From Methylocystis sp. (GTDB taxonomy: Bacteria; Pseudomonadota; Alphaproteobacteria; Rhizobiales; Beijerinckiaceae): a DNA stretch of 43,373 nt. The notes below the pieces were generated by a model. The model was not told the origin of the DNA, searched no databases, and worked only from the letters and a program-made list of their open reading frames with translations. Of the stretch, positions 7,303 through 16,008 are shown piece by piece. The stretch is from assembly GCA_022843525.1 (NCBI GenBank), contig JALHNR010000003.1:1-43373 (forward strand). The letters run 5' to 3'. The position numbers were made by a program, and so were the translations under genes. Each line of letters begins with the position of its first letter. Position 1 is the first letter of the stretch.

Positions 7303-10107
7303 ATGGCAGACATTACGCTCTACACCACCGGCACGCTGACGTTTACCAACGGTTCCCCGATCGTAACGGGCGTTGGGACACTGCTGGCTGGGCTGATGGC
7401 TGGCGATCTCGTCCTGGCGCCGAATGGCGTATGGTATGAGCTGGGCGAGACCCCGACCGGCAATCTCGAAGCTGTTCTGAGTGTTAACTACGCCGGCACC
7501 ACCGCGCTCGCCGCGGTCGGCGGCTCCGCCTGGTGGATCTTCAAGGCGAGCATTTCGCGGGATTCGGTTCGCACCGCGACCCGGCAGCTTACCGACATCA
7601 CCTCGCTTTATCGCCGCGTCGTCAACCTGACGAACTCCGACCAGACGGTTCGACTATCCAAGGCGTCGGTCTCGGACCGCGCCGGCATGATCCTGCAGAA
7701 GGATGGCCTGGACCTGCTTCAGGCTGGCACCTTCGAGGACGACGACTTCGCGATTCGCTACCTGGTCGCCACGACCTGGACCAAGGCGCTGGGCGTCAAC
7801 CCGACCTCGGGCGCCGTCTCGATCTATTCCCAGCTGCTGCTGGGTAATACCATCACCCCGCCGGCTCTGACGGCAACCACCAGCAATTACGCGCCAGTGG
7901 GCGTCGACAAGGCCAGCGTCATCCGGGTCAGCGCCAATTCCAATTGGGCTCTCACGGGCCTGGCCGGCGGCGTCGATGGTCGCATCGTCGCGATCCTCAA
8001 TGTAGGCAACCATGTCGTCGATCTCGAACACGACGGCGGTATTTCGCTCGCGGCGAACCGTTTTGAGCTTACCGGTGACACCGCAATCGCCCCCAACGCC
8101 TCTGCGCTGCTGATCTATGACGGGGCGTCAAGCCGATGGCGTCAGTTCGGTGGTTCTGGCGCGGGCGCAGTTTCATCGGGCGGTGACCGGGGCTGGTCCC
8201 CGATCCTGTCCTATGTTTCGGGCGGCGCTGGTCGCATTGTTGCGCAGATCACTGACTGGACGGGCGGCGAGGGCGCCAAACCTTCGATCGGGGCCTATAT
8301 CGGCGCGACCGGCCTAGTTACTCTTGCCGCGGACGCGGTCAGCATCGTCGGCCCCAAGGGCGATCAGATCCAGTTTCGTCTCGACACGGTGCTTCGCAAC
8401 ATCCAGTGGAGCTACGTCGATACCATCGAGTGGGTCGATCTGATCTCGTTCGCTGATATCACCGGCCCGCCCGTGGCGACCGAGTGGATCTTCTCGACCG
8501 GCATCACCGATGTCGACCCCGGCGCCACCAAGGTTGCCTTCAATCACGCCACGTTTGCCTCGATCAGCTACATCTACATCAACAAGCTGGAGCGCTCGAC
8601 CCGCGATCTGAGCGCCTGGCTCGTCACGCTGGACGACAGCTCCTCGCTGCCGAACCGCGGCGTCGTTTCATTTCAGGAGACGCTCGATCCGACCAAGTTC
8701 GCGATCTTCATGATCACGGGCGACATTGTCACCTCTGGCAACTACTTCAAGATCCCGGTCACGCCGACCTCTGGCGTCATTCCGACCAACGGCAACCGGC
8801 TCTCGCTGCAGTTCTTCCGCACCGGCGACAAGGGAATTTCGGGCCTGATCCCGCGCGGCGCCTACAGCGCGCTCACCAGCTATCTGGTCGGCGATGTGAC
8901 CGACCTCGATGGTTCGTCCTATATCTCGCTGGTGCAGCCCAACCTCGGCAACGCGCCCGCGTTCGAGGCCGACAATGCCTACTGGGCGCTGTTCGCGCGC
9001 GGCGTCAACGCGGCGTTCGTCACCGCGATCAACCTAACCCTGACCAATGCCACCGCCCAGGCGACCAATTCGGCCGCCAGCGCCGTCTTGGCGCAGAGCT
9101 ACGCCATCACGATCAATGCCTTCGCGGCCGGCACCGACAATTCGTCCAAAGCCTGGGCGATCGGCGGCACCGACAACGGTCAGCCGACCGCAGGCGACGC
9201 CAAGAGCTGGGCGATCAAGATCAGCGCCAATGTCGACGGCACCGAATTCAGCGCCAAGGAGTATGCAGGCGGCGCGCAAGCGGCCACGGGCGGTTCGGCC
9301 AAAAACTGGGCATCGCAGATCGGCGCAGACGTTACCGGCGCGGCAATCAACAGTCGCTCCGCGAAATCATGGGCACAGGAAGCGCTGATCGGCGCGACGC
9401 TTGGTGGTTCGGCCCGTGATTGGTCGGTTACGACCAGCGCGGCCGTCGATGGGATCTCGTTCTCGTCCAAGGAATATGCTCAGGGTTCGCAGGGTTTCAC
9501 CGGCGGCTCTGCCATGAATTGGGCCAGCCAGGTCGGATTCGATGTCACGGGTGCCGCCCTTAATTCTCGCTCGGCAAAATCCTGGGCGCAAGAGAACATT
9601 GTCGGCGCGACTCTGGGCGGCTCGGCAAAAGACTGGGCCTCCTATATCGGCGGCGCCGTCAATGGAGTGCTCTACAGCGCCAGGCAATATGCACTCGACG
9701 CCGCGGCCTCGCTGGCTACGTCGCTGACGCTTGAAGCCTCGACGGCGACCTCCGCCGGCTCAGCCACGTCGTCGGCGGCCTCGGCGCTTTCCAGCGCCAC
9801 CACGGCGACTGCTCAAGCGAACATTGCGACCGCAAAGGCGGTTCTGACAGCCGCCGATGCTGTTACCGCCACAGCAAAGGCTACCGATGCCACCGCCTCG
9901 GCCGCTCTGGCGCTCACCTACAAGAACGACGCGGCTAGTTCGGCGACTGCAGCTTCGGGATCCAGTTCGGGCGCAGCGACATCCGCCTCTAACGCTGCCG
10001 GTTCTGCAACAGCCGCACAGGGCTATGCGGCTATTCTGGCAAGTCCCGACTACGGCTTCTTCGTCGACGCCCCCACCTCTACCCGAGATTATGGATTATT
10101 CGTATGA
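7303..10107 (+). CDS. Tail fibre protein with repeats (fibre 1)
   Basis: A 934-residue fibre. Residues about 1-120 are a beta-rich virion-attachment-like domain (MADITLYTTGTLTF). Residues about 178-283 carry one copy of a module (Asn-Tyr-x-Pro, Leu-x-Gly-Leu, AANRFELTGD, SSRW) that occurs three times in the next gene. Residues about 612-792 hold imperfect repeats built on SAKSWA, GTEFSAKEYA and TGGSAKNWA units. Residues about 800-910 are an extreme Ala/Ser/Thr-rich helix, probably a trimeric coiled coil. It ends with a duplicated DYGxFV motif. It is the first gene after palindrome copy 1 and overlaps the next gene by 4 bases. Confidence 0.85.
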   Translation: MADITLYTTGTLTFTNGSPIVTGVGTLLAGLMAGDLVLAPNGVWYELGETPTGNLEAVLSVNYAGTTALAAVGGSAWWIFKASISRDSVRTATRQLTDITSLYRRVVNLTNSDQTVRLSKASVSDRAGMILQKDGLDLLQAGTFEDDDFAIRYLVATTWTKALGVNPTSGAVSIYSQLLLGNTITPPALTATTSNYAPVGVDKASVIRVSANSNWALTGLAGGVDGRIVAILNVGNHVVDLEHDGGISLAANRFELTGDTAIAPNASALLIYDGASSRWRQFGGSGAGAVSSGGDRGWSPILSYVSGGAGRIVAQITDWTGGEGAKPSIGAYIGATGLVTLAADAVSIVGPKGDQIQFRLDTVLRNIQWSYVDTIEWVDLISFADITGPPVATEWIFSTGITDVDPGATKVAFNHATFASISYIYINKLERSTRDLSAWLVTLDDSSSLPNRGVVSFQETLDPTKFAIFMITGDIVTSGNYFKIPVTPTSGVIPTNGNRLSLQFFRTGDKGISGLIPRGAYSALTSYLVGDVTDLDGSSYISLVQPNLGNAPAFEADNAYWALFARGVNAAFVTAINLTLTNATAQATNSAASAVLAQSYAITINAFAAGTDNSSKAWAIGGTDNGQPTAGDAKSWAIKISANVDGTEFSAKEYAGGAQAATGGSAKNWASQIGADVTGAAINSRSAKSWAQEALIGATLGGSARDWSVTTSAAVDGISFSSKEYAQGSQGFTGGSAMNWASQVGFDVTGAALNSRSAKSWAQENIVGATLGGSAKDWASYIGGAVNGVLYSARQYALDAAASLATSLTLEASTATSAGSATSSAASALSSATTATAQANIATAKAVLTAADAVTATAKATDATASAALALTYKNDAASSATAASGSSSGAATSASNAAGSATAAQGYAAILASPDYGFFVDAPTSTRDYGLFV

Positions 10108-11717
10108 GCATCATCGTAAACCACCGTCGCGGCACCAAGGTTGAAATCGACAGCGTCACGCCGGCGCTCGCCGAACTGGGTATGGAGACGACCCGCAAGA
10201 AGCTGCGTTTCGGCGACGGTGTCCAACTGGGCGGCTTTCGCCTGGCTCGAGAAAATTGGCGCGACACCGCGGCGTTCACGCTGGTCGCCAATACCAACAA
10301 CTGGGCGCCCGCGGCATTCGAGGAGCTGGGTGTTCTCGTCGTCACCGTGGCGTCCGCCTATGACCTGACCGGTCTGACGGGCGGCGCGGTCGGCCGCGAC
10401 ATCGAAATTCGGGTGGACCCGGCCTCCGCCGCCGCTTTGACCATCAAGCATCAGTCGATTTCCTCGACCGCGGCCAATCGCTTCAACAATCCGACCGCGA
10501 AGGATATCGTTCTTTCGCCAGGTTACGCCATCGTCGCCTCCTACGACGCCGTCAATTCGCGCTGGCTGACCAAGGCGACCCAGGCCGCAAGCATCGCCGT
10601 CATCGCAGCCAGCGTGCAGCAGGATGTCGAACTGCAGGCGGTTCTGAATACGATCGCGGGCCGGCTGCCCAGGGTTATCTCACGCAGCACGCTGGCACCT
10701 CCCGGCGCCCCGGTTAACAATGACACCTACATCGTGCCTGCGGGCGCCACCGGCGCGTGGGCCACCCATACCGATAAACTGGCCACCTGGTCAGCCGCAA
10801 CCGCTGCGTGGGTGCTTACGACGCCCGCAACCGATCAGTATGTGCTCTCCCTCGAAGACCAGCGCCTGTTGCGTTATTCCGCCGGCTGGTTGCTGCCGCG
10901 CAACAATTTCTATCTCAGTAACGAGCTTTCGCCGAGCCAGATTGCCGCGGACGCCGTCAACTACAATCCGGCAGGTCTCTACCTGGCGAACGTGGTGCGA
11001 TTTTCGACCGACCAGGCCGGACGAAAGTTCACGGGTATCGCGGGCGGCGACGCTGGGCAATACAAGGTTTTTCTGAACGCCGGCACCTTTGCCGCGATCT
11101 TCAGCACCGAGGATGTCGCCTCGACGGCGGCGAACCGCCTGGCCCTGGGTCTCAACGTCACGGTGCGGGCAGGCGAGAGCATCGTGCTGCGCTACGATGC
11201 CAATACCAGTCGCTGGGCCATGATCGGGCGCAGCATGCTGACCTTCAGCGAGTTCCAACAGGAAATCTTCCTTACCGGACTGATCTCGCCGGCGATCGGC
11301 GCCGATCAGAACAACTGGACCCCGGCAGGGCTTGCGAACGCGAATACCGTCTACATGGGGCCGACCCTGGCCGTAAACATCACGGGCTTGCTGGCGAGCA
11401 CCGAGGGGCGCGAGGTGACGCTCTTCAACACCACGGCGTTCAACGTCACCTTCAAGGAACAGTCGGTATCATCGACCGCTGCCAATCGCTTCGCCTTCGG
11501 CGGCGATCTCATTCTGCTGCCCAATACCTCCTGCACGCTGCGCTACAACGGCACCATGAGCCGCTGGATTCTCAAAACGGCGCCCTCGACCATCGCGCTT
11601 GCGGCCGAGCTGGCTGCGATCAAGGCCGGCTCGGCGGTTGGTGTGTCGGATACCCTGGCAAACGTGCTGACTTCCGCCAATGCAAATGCTGCTGGACTTG
11701 CGATTGCGCTTGGCTAA
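10104..11717 (+). CDS. Tail fibre protein with three internal repeats (fibre 2)
   Basis: A 537-residue fibre. The N-terminus (MSIIVNHRRGTKVEID, then LRFGDGVQLGG) resembles the start of many phage fibre and tropism proteins that dock onto a neighbouring fibre. The rest holds three copies of a module of roughly 105 residues at about 48-155, 268-376 and 387-491. Each has N-(N/Y)-x-P-A, a Gly-rich turn, then S-T-A-A-N-R-(F/L) and a final SRW. The same module occurs once in fibre 1. The short C-terminus is Ala-rich helix. ATGA overlap with fibre 1 suggests the two are made together and may form one appendage. Confidence 0.82.
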   Translation: MSIIVNHRRGTKVEIDSVTPALAELGMETTRKKLRFGDGVQLGGFRLARENWRDTAAFTLVANTNNWAPAAFEELGVLVVTVASAYDLTGLTGGAVGRDIEIRVDPASAAALTIKHQSISSTAANRFNNPTAKDIVLSPGYAIVASYDAVNSRWLTKATQAASIAVIAASVQQDVELQAVLNTIAGRLPRVISRSTLAPPGAPVNNDTYIVPAGATGAWATHTDKLATWSAATAAWVLTTPATDQYVLSLEDQRLLRYSAGWLLPRNNFYLSNELSPSQIAADAVNYNPAGLYLANVVRFSTDQAGRKFTGIAGGDAGQYKVFLNAGTFAAIFSTEDVASTAANRLALGLNVTVRAGESIVLRYDANTSRWAMIGRSMLTFSEFQQEIFLTGLISPAIGADQNNWTPAGLANANTVYMGPTLAVNITGLLASTEGREVTLFNTTAFNVTFKEQSVSSTAANRFAFGGDLILLPNTSCTLRYNGTMSRWILKTAPSTIALAAELAAIKAGSAVGVSDTLANVLTSANANAAGLAIALG

Positions 11718-11734
11718 CAGTCAGTATTGACTTA
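11717..11734. promoter_or_regulatory. 18-bp palindromic operator-like site, copy 2
   Basis: ACAGTCAGTATTGACTTA, core GTCAGTATTGACTTA identical to copy 1. It begins on the last base of the fibre 2 stop codon and lies 27 bases before the next gene. TATTAT follows the right arm. Confidence 0.78.
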
Positions 11735-11760
11735 TTATCGGAAATAACGGAGAAGATGGA

Positions 11761-12090
11761 ATGGCTCTTTCACGATTTACCACCCGCGGTGTCGGCACGG
11801 CTCTGACGGCGGTCTGCACGGCTGTTCCGGCGCTGAAAAGCTGGACGGTGATCGGCATGTCGCTGTGCAACACCAACGCCCTGGCGATCTCCGTCGACCT
11901 TCTGATCCGCGAGACCGGGCCGCTCGACACCTATGTTCTCAAGACCTTCGTCATTCCGCCCGGCGAGACGTTGTTTCCCTGGGGTGCGCTCGGCAAGGTC
12001 GTGCTGCTGACCGCCGACGTGATCTATGCCAAGTCCAGCATCGCTGCGTCCCTCGACATCGTGATGCCCTACTACAACGAGGCCGCGTAA
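11761..12090 (+). CDS. Small tail-region protein
   Basis: A 109-residue protein with predominantly beta-strand character and a clear GGAGA ribosome site. It contains LCNTNALAISVDLLI and a VIPPGETLFPWG turn, a layout seen in small phage proteins next to fibre genes, but I cannot name a family. Its stop TAA shares the A with the ATG of the next fibre gene, so the two are coupled behind palindrome copy 2. Confidence 0.7.
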   Translation: MALSRFTTRGVGTALTAVCTAVPALKSWTVIGMSLCNTNALAISVDLLIRETGPLDTYVLKTFVIPPGETLFPWGALGKVVLLTADVIYAKSSIAASLDIVMPYYNEAA

Positions 12091-13196
12091 TGAGCGCCTT
12101 TGCTGGAGCTGGCAACCAGGAGCGCGTGCTCAACGAGCAGTCTATTTCGAGCGCAGGCGACCTGCGTTATCTACGCAAGGCGCTGAATGGCGCCGACGTT
12201 GCTGATATGGCGGCGTTCAAGGCGAATCTTGCCATCGAGCGGAAGAATTACATCATCAACGGCGCAATGATGGTGTCGCAACAAAACGGAGCCACCGCGG
12301 TAACGACAAGCGGAGCCTATCCGGCTGACCAATGGCAGATGTCGGTTAGTAATGCGGGAACACTCACCGTCGCACAGGTTGCGTCTGTTACCCCCGCAGG
12401 TAGCCCAAATCGACTTCGTTTTACGGTCACATCTGCCGACGCGGCTGTTGCCGCAGGTGATCTTGCTGTAATCCAGACCAGAATTGAGGGCTATCGCGCT
12501 GTTGATCTTCTGGCGGGAACCGCGAATGCAAAAACCGTCACGCTCGCGTTTGGTGTGAAGGCCCCAGAGGGCACCTATGGTGTTACTTTCTGGAACAATG
12601 GCTCAACACGCTCGCGCGTTGAAATCTTCACCATATCCGGAGGCGAAGCGAACACGGATGTTCGGAAGACGATTACGGTCTCTCTGGATACGGCGGGCAC
12701 TTGGAATACGGAAAATCTCAACGGGCTCGGCCTCTCCATCACGCTGATGGCTGGGGCCACCTACCAGAAGACCGCTGCTTCGTGGTCTACCGGTTGGTGC
12801 GCGACGACATCAGCCCAATCTAACTTCATGGGCACCAACGGCAACGTGTTCGAGTTGTTCGACGTGAGCTTAACCGAAGGAAGTATAGCGCCTGCTTTTC
12901 AGGTGCCGGGTTACGCGGAGCAACTTTCTCTTTGCTCTCGTTATTTTCAGAATATCTATGGAGCGGCGGATGCGATTGCTTCGGGTGGTTCTGTCACAAG
13001 TGCGACGGCGTTGATACATCGAGTGCCGATGCGCGCGATCCCGACTTACACGGTGCTGACCCCGACATTCTCCGTTAACGCATCTGCTTCGGTGCAGCCG
13101 GGTAACGCCGACGGGGGCACATTCCAAATTCTTTCCGCCGCAGGGGGCCGGTTCTATTGGTCTGGTCCAGTTAGATGCGATGCGAGGCTCTCCTGA
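12090..13196 (+). CDS. Tail fibre / receptor-binding protein (fibre 3)
   Basis: A 368-residue protein. Residues about 45-80 contain the frequent fibre-tip motif N-Y-I-I-N-G-A-M followed by YPADQW. Near residues 245-285 there is FELFDVSLTEGSIAPAF then a Cys-x-RYF element, a combination common in receptor-binding tips of phage and prophage fibres, where the first part resembles a carbohydrate-binding jelly roll. From about residue 50 onward codons become less GC-ending than in the N-terminus, as if the tip had been exchanged. Start ATG shares a base with the preceding stop. Confidence 0.8.
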   Translation: MSAFAGAGNQERVLNEQSISSAGDLRYLRKALNGADVADMAAFKANLAIERKNYIINGAMMVSQQNGATAVTTSGAYPADQWQMSVSNAGTLTVAQVASVTPAGSPNRLRFTVTSADAAVAAGDLAVIQTRIEGYRAVDLLAGTANAKTVTLAFGVKAPEGTYGVTFWNNGSTRSRVEIFTISGGEANTDVRKTITVSLDTAGTWNTENLNGLGLSITLMAGATYQKTAASWSTGWCATTSAQSNFMGTNGNVFELFDVSLTEGSIAPAFQVPGYAEQLSLCSRYFQNIYGAADAIASGGSVTSATALIHRVPMRAIPTYTVLTPTFSVNASASVQPGNADGGTFQILSAAGGRFYWSGPVRCDARLS

Positions 13197-13323
13197 TGTC
13201 TGCTTATAAACTTATGGGCACTTCAACGGTAATAATCATCCGATGACGGTCGTGATTGGTGCGGCCTACGGCTGGAGCGACGAGCAAATCGACGCTTTCT
13301 TTTCGGCTGCGGCCGCCCTATAA
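13196..13323 (+). pseudogene. Frameshifted small fibre-associated ORF (or two coupled micro-ORFs)
   Basis: Two micro-ORFs overlap: 13196-13246 (16 codons, MSAYKLMG...) and 13243-13323 (26 codons, MTVVIGAAYGWSDEQ...). Reading the second frame upstream gives YGHFNGNNHPM, which joins naturally to MSAYKL from the first frame. A single-base shift near 13211-13216 would therefore restore one protein of about 42 residues with an amphipathic end (SDEQIDAFFSAAAAL). It may be a broken gene, a sequencing error or a site of ribosomal slippage; no classic slippery heptamer is visible. The ATG overlaps the stop of fibre 3. Confidence 0.5.
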
Positions 13324-13343
13324 CGTCAGTCAACACTGACTTG
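13319..13343 (+). promoter_or_regulatory. -10-like hexamer plus palindromic site, copy 3
   Basis: TATAAC at 13319-13324, one base, then TCAGTCAACACTGACTTG at 13326-13343. The right arm CTGACTT is near perfect. The hexamer ends two bases before the palindrome, the same spacing as at 15972, 17583 and 19502. The next fibre gene starts 15 bases downstream. Confidence 0.72.
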
Positions 13344-13358
13344 CGAGAAAGAGAACGA

Positions 13359-14240
13359 ATGTCAGGCTTTGTCGGTAACGGACCATCGGGAATGGGGCGC
13401 GCTGCGCGCTTCCAATTCGCCGCGACCGCGGCCCAGACGACCTTTAGCGGCGTCGACCAGAACGGGCTGACGCTCGCCTACACGCCTGGCTACGTCGAGG
13501 TGATCCTGAACGGCGTCTGGTTGCCGCCCAGCGACTATACCGCGGGCGATGGTTCCTCGATCGTGTTCGGCAGCGGCCTGGCTGCGACCGACGTGGTCTA
13601 TATCTACGCGCTGTCGGTCTTCAGCGCAGCGGACACGTTCTCGAAGGCGCAGAATGGTGCTGACATCCAGAGTATAAAAGCCTTTCTCGCCAACATTTCC
13701 GCCTGGGATCCGGGTGACTGTAAACTAACATTTCGAACCGTTCCGCGAACGGGATGGTTCTTTTGCGACGATGGTTCGATTGGTAATGTTGCGTCGAGCG
13801 CCACAACTCGGGCGAATGCCGATACATCGGACTGTTTTGCCGCGCTTTACGATATTTCCGCTCTTGTTGTTCAGGATAGCAACGGAACACCGGTCGCCCG
13901 CGGAGTTAGCGCTGTGGCTGACTACGCGGCAAATCGTCGACTTGTTATTCCGAAGATGCTTGGTCGTTCGATCGCGATCGCGGGCGCCGGCTCCGGCATG
14001 ACCGCCCGGTTGCTTGGAGCGAACGCCGGTGCCGAAACGGAAACGCCGACGATTGCCAAGACAGCATCTCACGATCATCAATCCCCGACCGATCCTGGCG
14101 GCGCGTATACCCCTGGCGGCAGCGTCTACGGCGTCGTTTATCCAGGCACCGGCGCCTACCGAACTTCTTTAACCGGCGGAGGTAATCCGTTGAATATTCT
14201 TGACCCGTCGATTTATCTTAACATCGCAATGAAACTGTGA
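13359..14240 (+). CDS. Tail fibre with collar-type C-terminal domain (fibre 4)
   Basis: A 293-residue fibre. Residues about 15-95 form a beta domain (GYVEVILNGVWLPPSDYT) common near fibre bases. From about residue 125 a phage tail-collar-like domain follows: GWFFCDDGSIG, an A(L/V)Y segment, then RRLVIPKMLGRSIAIAGAG. It continues with a His-rich loop (SHDHQ) and a glycine/proline-rich region. From about 13690 onward codons are less GC-biased than at the 5' end, suggesting a swapped tip. The ATG at 13359 is chosen because a longer reading would begin inside palindrome copy 3. Confidence 0.8.
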   Translation: MSGFVGNGPSGMGRAARFQFAATAAQTTFSGVDQNGLTLAYTPGYVEVILNGVWLPPSDYTAGDGSSIVFGSGLAATDVVYIYALSVFSAADTFSKAQNGADIQSIKAFLANISAWDPGDCKLTFRTVPRTGWFFCDDGSIGNVASSATTRANADTSDCFAALYDISALVVQDSNGTPVARGVSAVADYAANRRLVIPKMLGRSIAIAGAGSGMTARLLGANAGAETETPTIAKTASHDHQSPTDPGGAYTPGGSVYGVVYPGTGAYRTSLTGGGNPLNILDPSIYLNIAMKL

Positions 14241-14251
14241 GAGGGGAGTCA

Positions 14252-14599
14252 ATGTCTGAAATTCATGTGCATCCGGACGGCCATATTTATGTTCGAACCC
14301 CGAGTGGCAATTATGCCGACACGTCGAGCAATTTCGCCACAGATTTCGAGCGACCTATTCCGAACCTTCTGGTCGGCGCCAATGAACGCATCTACACGCA
14401 GAATAAGCGTCACGCTTTCATGGGTGACGGTAATATCATCGACGGCGGCCCGATGCCGTGGGTTGAGGGCGACGAAATCATCGCGGATATCGCCACGGCA
14501 CTTTTGCTACAAGCGCATCGTTGGGCCGATACGGAACAAGCGCTTCTTGATGAGCACGCCGCGGCCAAGATAACTGCACAGACCGCAATTGAGAGTTAG
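14252..14599 (+). CDS. Small fibre-associated protein ending at an amber codon
   Basis: A 115-residue protein with a strong ribosome site (GAGGGGAG, three bases before ATG). The N-terminus (MSEIHVHPDGHIYVRTPSGNY) is beta-rich, the C-terminus is a charged Ala-rich helix, as in fibre chaperones or short fibre adaptors. It stops at TAG (14597-14599), and the same frame stays open for 25 more codons with a fibre-like ending (see next feature). Not assigned to a family. A GTG at 14237 is in frame but overlaps the previous gene. Confidence 0.65.
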   Translation: MSEIHVHPDGHIYVRTPSGNYADTSSNFATDFERPIPNLLVGANERIYTQNKRHAFMGDGNIIDGGPMPWVEGDEIIADIATALLLQAHRWADTEQALLDEHAAAKITAQTAIES

Positions 14600-14677
14600 A
14601 AAACTGCTGATAAAATCAGTTACGCCGGTGGCAACGGCGCGGCCGGTCATATCGTCGTCGAAGAATTCTACCTTTAA
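14600..14677 (+). pseudogene. In-frame fibre C-terminal remnant after amber stop
   Basis: Directly after TAG the frame of the preceding gene continues KTADKISYAGGNGAAG then HIVVEEFYL and stops at TAA (14675-14677). Glycine-rich turns followed by (I/V)(I/V)(V/I)EEFY is a very common C-terminus of phage fibre proteins. It could be a decayed tip left by recombination, or a C-terminus added by rare amber readthrough. No separate start codon or ribosome site is seen. Confidence 0.55.
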
Positions 14678-14689
14678 GGATCCAGAATT

Positions 14690-15628
14690 ATGCCAGTTTC
14701 AAAAGTTTTCTCTCGCGCCCTGTCCAGTTTGATTGCTTCGCACGCGGGGCGTCTGACGCTTCAGTCGGGCGTTCCGGTGATGGTGACGACGCAGAGCGCT
14801 AAAACACGCCTCTATTGGGCGCCCTACCAGGGCAATTTCGGCCCGATCTATAACGGCTCTGAAATGGTTCTTCTTCCTTCGGGGGAGATCTACGCCGACA
14901 CCACCGACGTAACCAAGTCACCAGCGGTGATCGGCGCCAATAAAGTCAATGATTGGTATCGATGGAACGATAACGGGGTGATTACCCTCAGTCACGGTCC
15001 GGACTGGACCAATGATACCACCCGATCGGCGGCCGGCGCGCATGTGGATGTGAATGGCATCACCCTCAACGCCGTCGCTATTACCCCTGGACCTGGCGCT
15101 TCACGCGGAACCTGGGTGGGCACCACGCGAAGCAACGCCTCGTCGCAACTGCAGTGGATTCTTGGTTCGACCGCCGCTGGCGGCGGCATGGCAAGTCTGC
15201 ACGTCTGGAACGCCTACAATAGAGTCCAGATAAATACCTTGGTAGGTGACACCAGTTCCTACACCTATGGCACCAACCTTTGGAGACCTTCGAACAACTC
15301 GGCGACCAACCGTGTCAACTGGGTCACCGGGGGGAACGAGGAGGGTATGTTAGCTACTCATTTCGCATCATTAAGACCTGCTGCATTGACTACCGCATGG
15401 GCCGAGGTCGGACTTAATCTGGACGCGACGAATGCTAGCGGAATTAACGGGCGCATTCTGAACCCGACCGCTTCAACTTTCGATGGATCAGCCTCACCGA
15501 CCTTAAGTATTTCTCCCACCAATTTAGGGGCTCATTTCGTCTCAGCGGTGGAGAGTGGTGACGGCGCCACCAGCACCACGTTTTTCGGCTGGCCCAAGCA
15601 GGGTCTGACTTTCCAGTTTTACGCCTAA
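14690..15628 (+). CDS. Tail protein, probable receptor-binding (fibre 5)
   Basis: A 312-residue protein with an AAGGA ribosome site. The segment RLTLQSGVPVM...RLYWAPYQGNFGPIYNG at residues about 21-60 matches a widespread phage tail protein pattern (a YxPY-x-GN-x-x-P-I-Y-x-G motif near the N-terminus). The rest is beta-rich with many Thr, Ser and Asn and ends on an aromatic strand (GLTFQFYA), like a trimeric tip. The central part (about 15200-15530) has AT-richer codons than the flanks. Last large fibre gene of this block. Confidence 0.72.
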   Translation: MPVSKVFSRALSSLIASHAGRLTLQSGVPVMVTTQSAKTRLYWAPYQGNFGPIYNGSEMVLLPSGEIYADTTDVTKSPAVIGANKVNDWYRWNDNGVITLSHGPDWTNDTTRSAAGAHVDVNGITLNAVAITPGPGASRGTWVGTTRSNASSQLQWILGSTAAGGGMASLHVWNAYNRVQINTLVGDTSSYTYGTNLWRPSNNSATNRVNWVTGGNEEGMLATHFASLRPAALTTAWAEVGLNLDATNASGINGRILNPTASTFDGSASPTLSISPTNLGAHFVSAVESGDGATSTTFFGWPKQGLTFQFYA

Positions 15629-15637
15629 AGGACCATC

Positions 15638-15940
15638 ATGCCTACCATGACCATCAAGCAGGAAGTTGAAGCCACCCCGAAGCTGGTGGCCGAGGCTCTG
15701 AAGAAGTTCGCCCTGACGACGGTGTCCATGGAGTTTCCTCACGCCAAGGGGACTCTGGTTACGATCCAGCCCGAAGTTCTCAAGGCGCTGCAGGGCGTCG
15801 AGGGTATGCCGGGTCTGGTGCTGATGCGCGGCAAGGGATCGTCGCTCGGAATGGTCGCTATTCACAAGGCCGACGGCGACATCACCGTGACATTTCTCGC
15901 TCCCCAACAAGTGGTGGAAGTTTATACGCTACAGGCTTGA
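15638..15940 (+). CDS. Hypothetical protein after fibre 5
   Basis: A 100-residue protein with an AAAGGA ribosome site 10 bases after the previous stop. Mixed alpha/beta, no cysteines, no membrane segment. The EVLKALQGVEGMPGLVLM region is helical, followed by strands ending VVEVYTLQA. Not recognised. Context suggests a fibre accessory or virion protein. The transcription unit ends here; a promoter-like site and palindrome copy 4 follow. Confidence 0.65.
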   Translation: MPTMTIKQEVEATPKLVAEALKKFALTTVSMEFPHAKGTLVTIQPEVLKALQGVEGMPGLVLMRGKGSSLGMVAIHKADGDITVTFLAPQQVVEVYTLQA

Positions 15941-15971
15941 GTTTCGTCTTCCACTTGACAGCCTGTCCGGT

Positions 15972-15996
15972 TATAATGTAAGTCAGTTCTGACTTA
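15972..15996 (+). promoter_or_regulatory. TATAAT box plus perfect palindromic site, copy 4
   Basis: TATAAT at 15972-15977, one base, then TAAGTCAGTTCTGACTTA at 15979-15996, a perfect inverted repeat with 8-base arms and a TT centre. This is the clearest copy. The perfect -10 hexamer places transcription start inside the palindrome, so a bound protein would block initiation. It precedes the lysis/membrane block by 13 bases. Confidence 0.85.
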
Positions 15997-16008
15997 CCAA
16001 AGGTTGTC

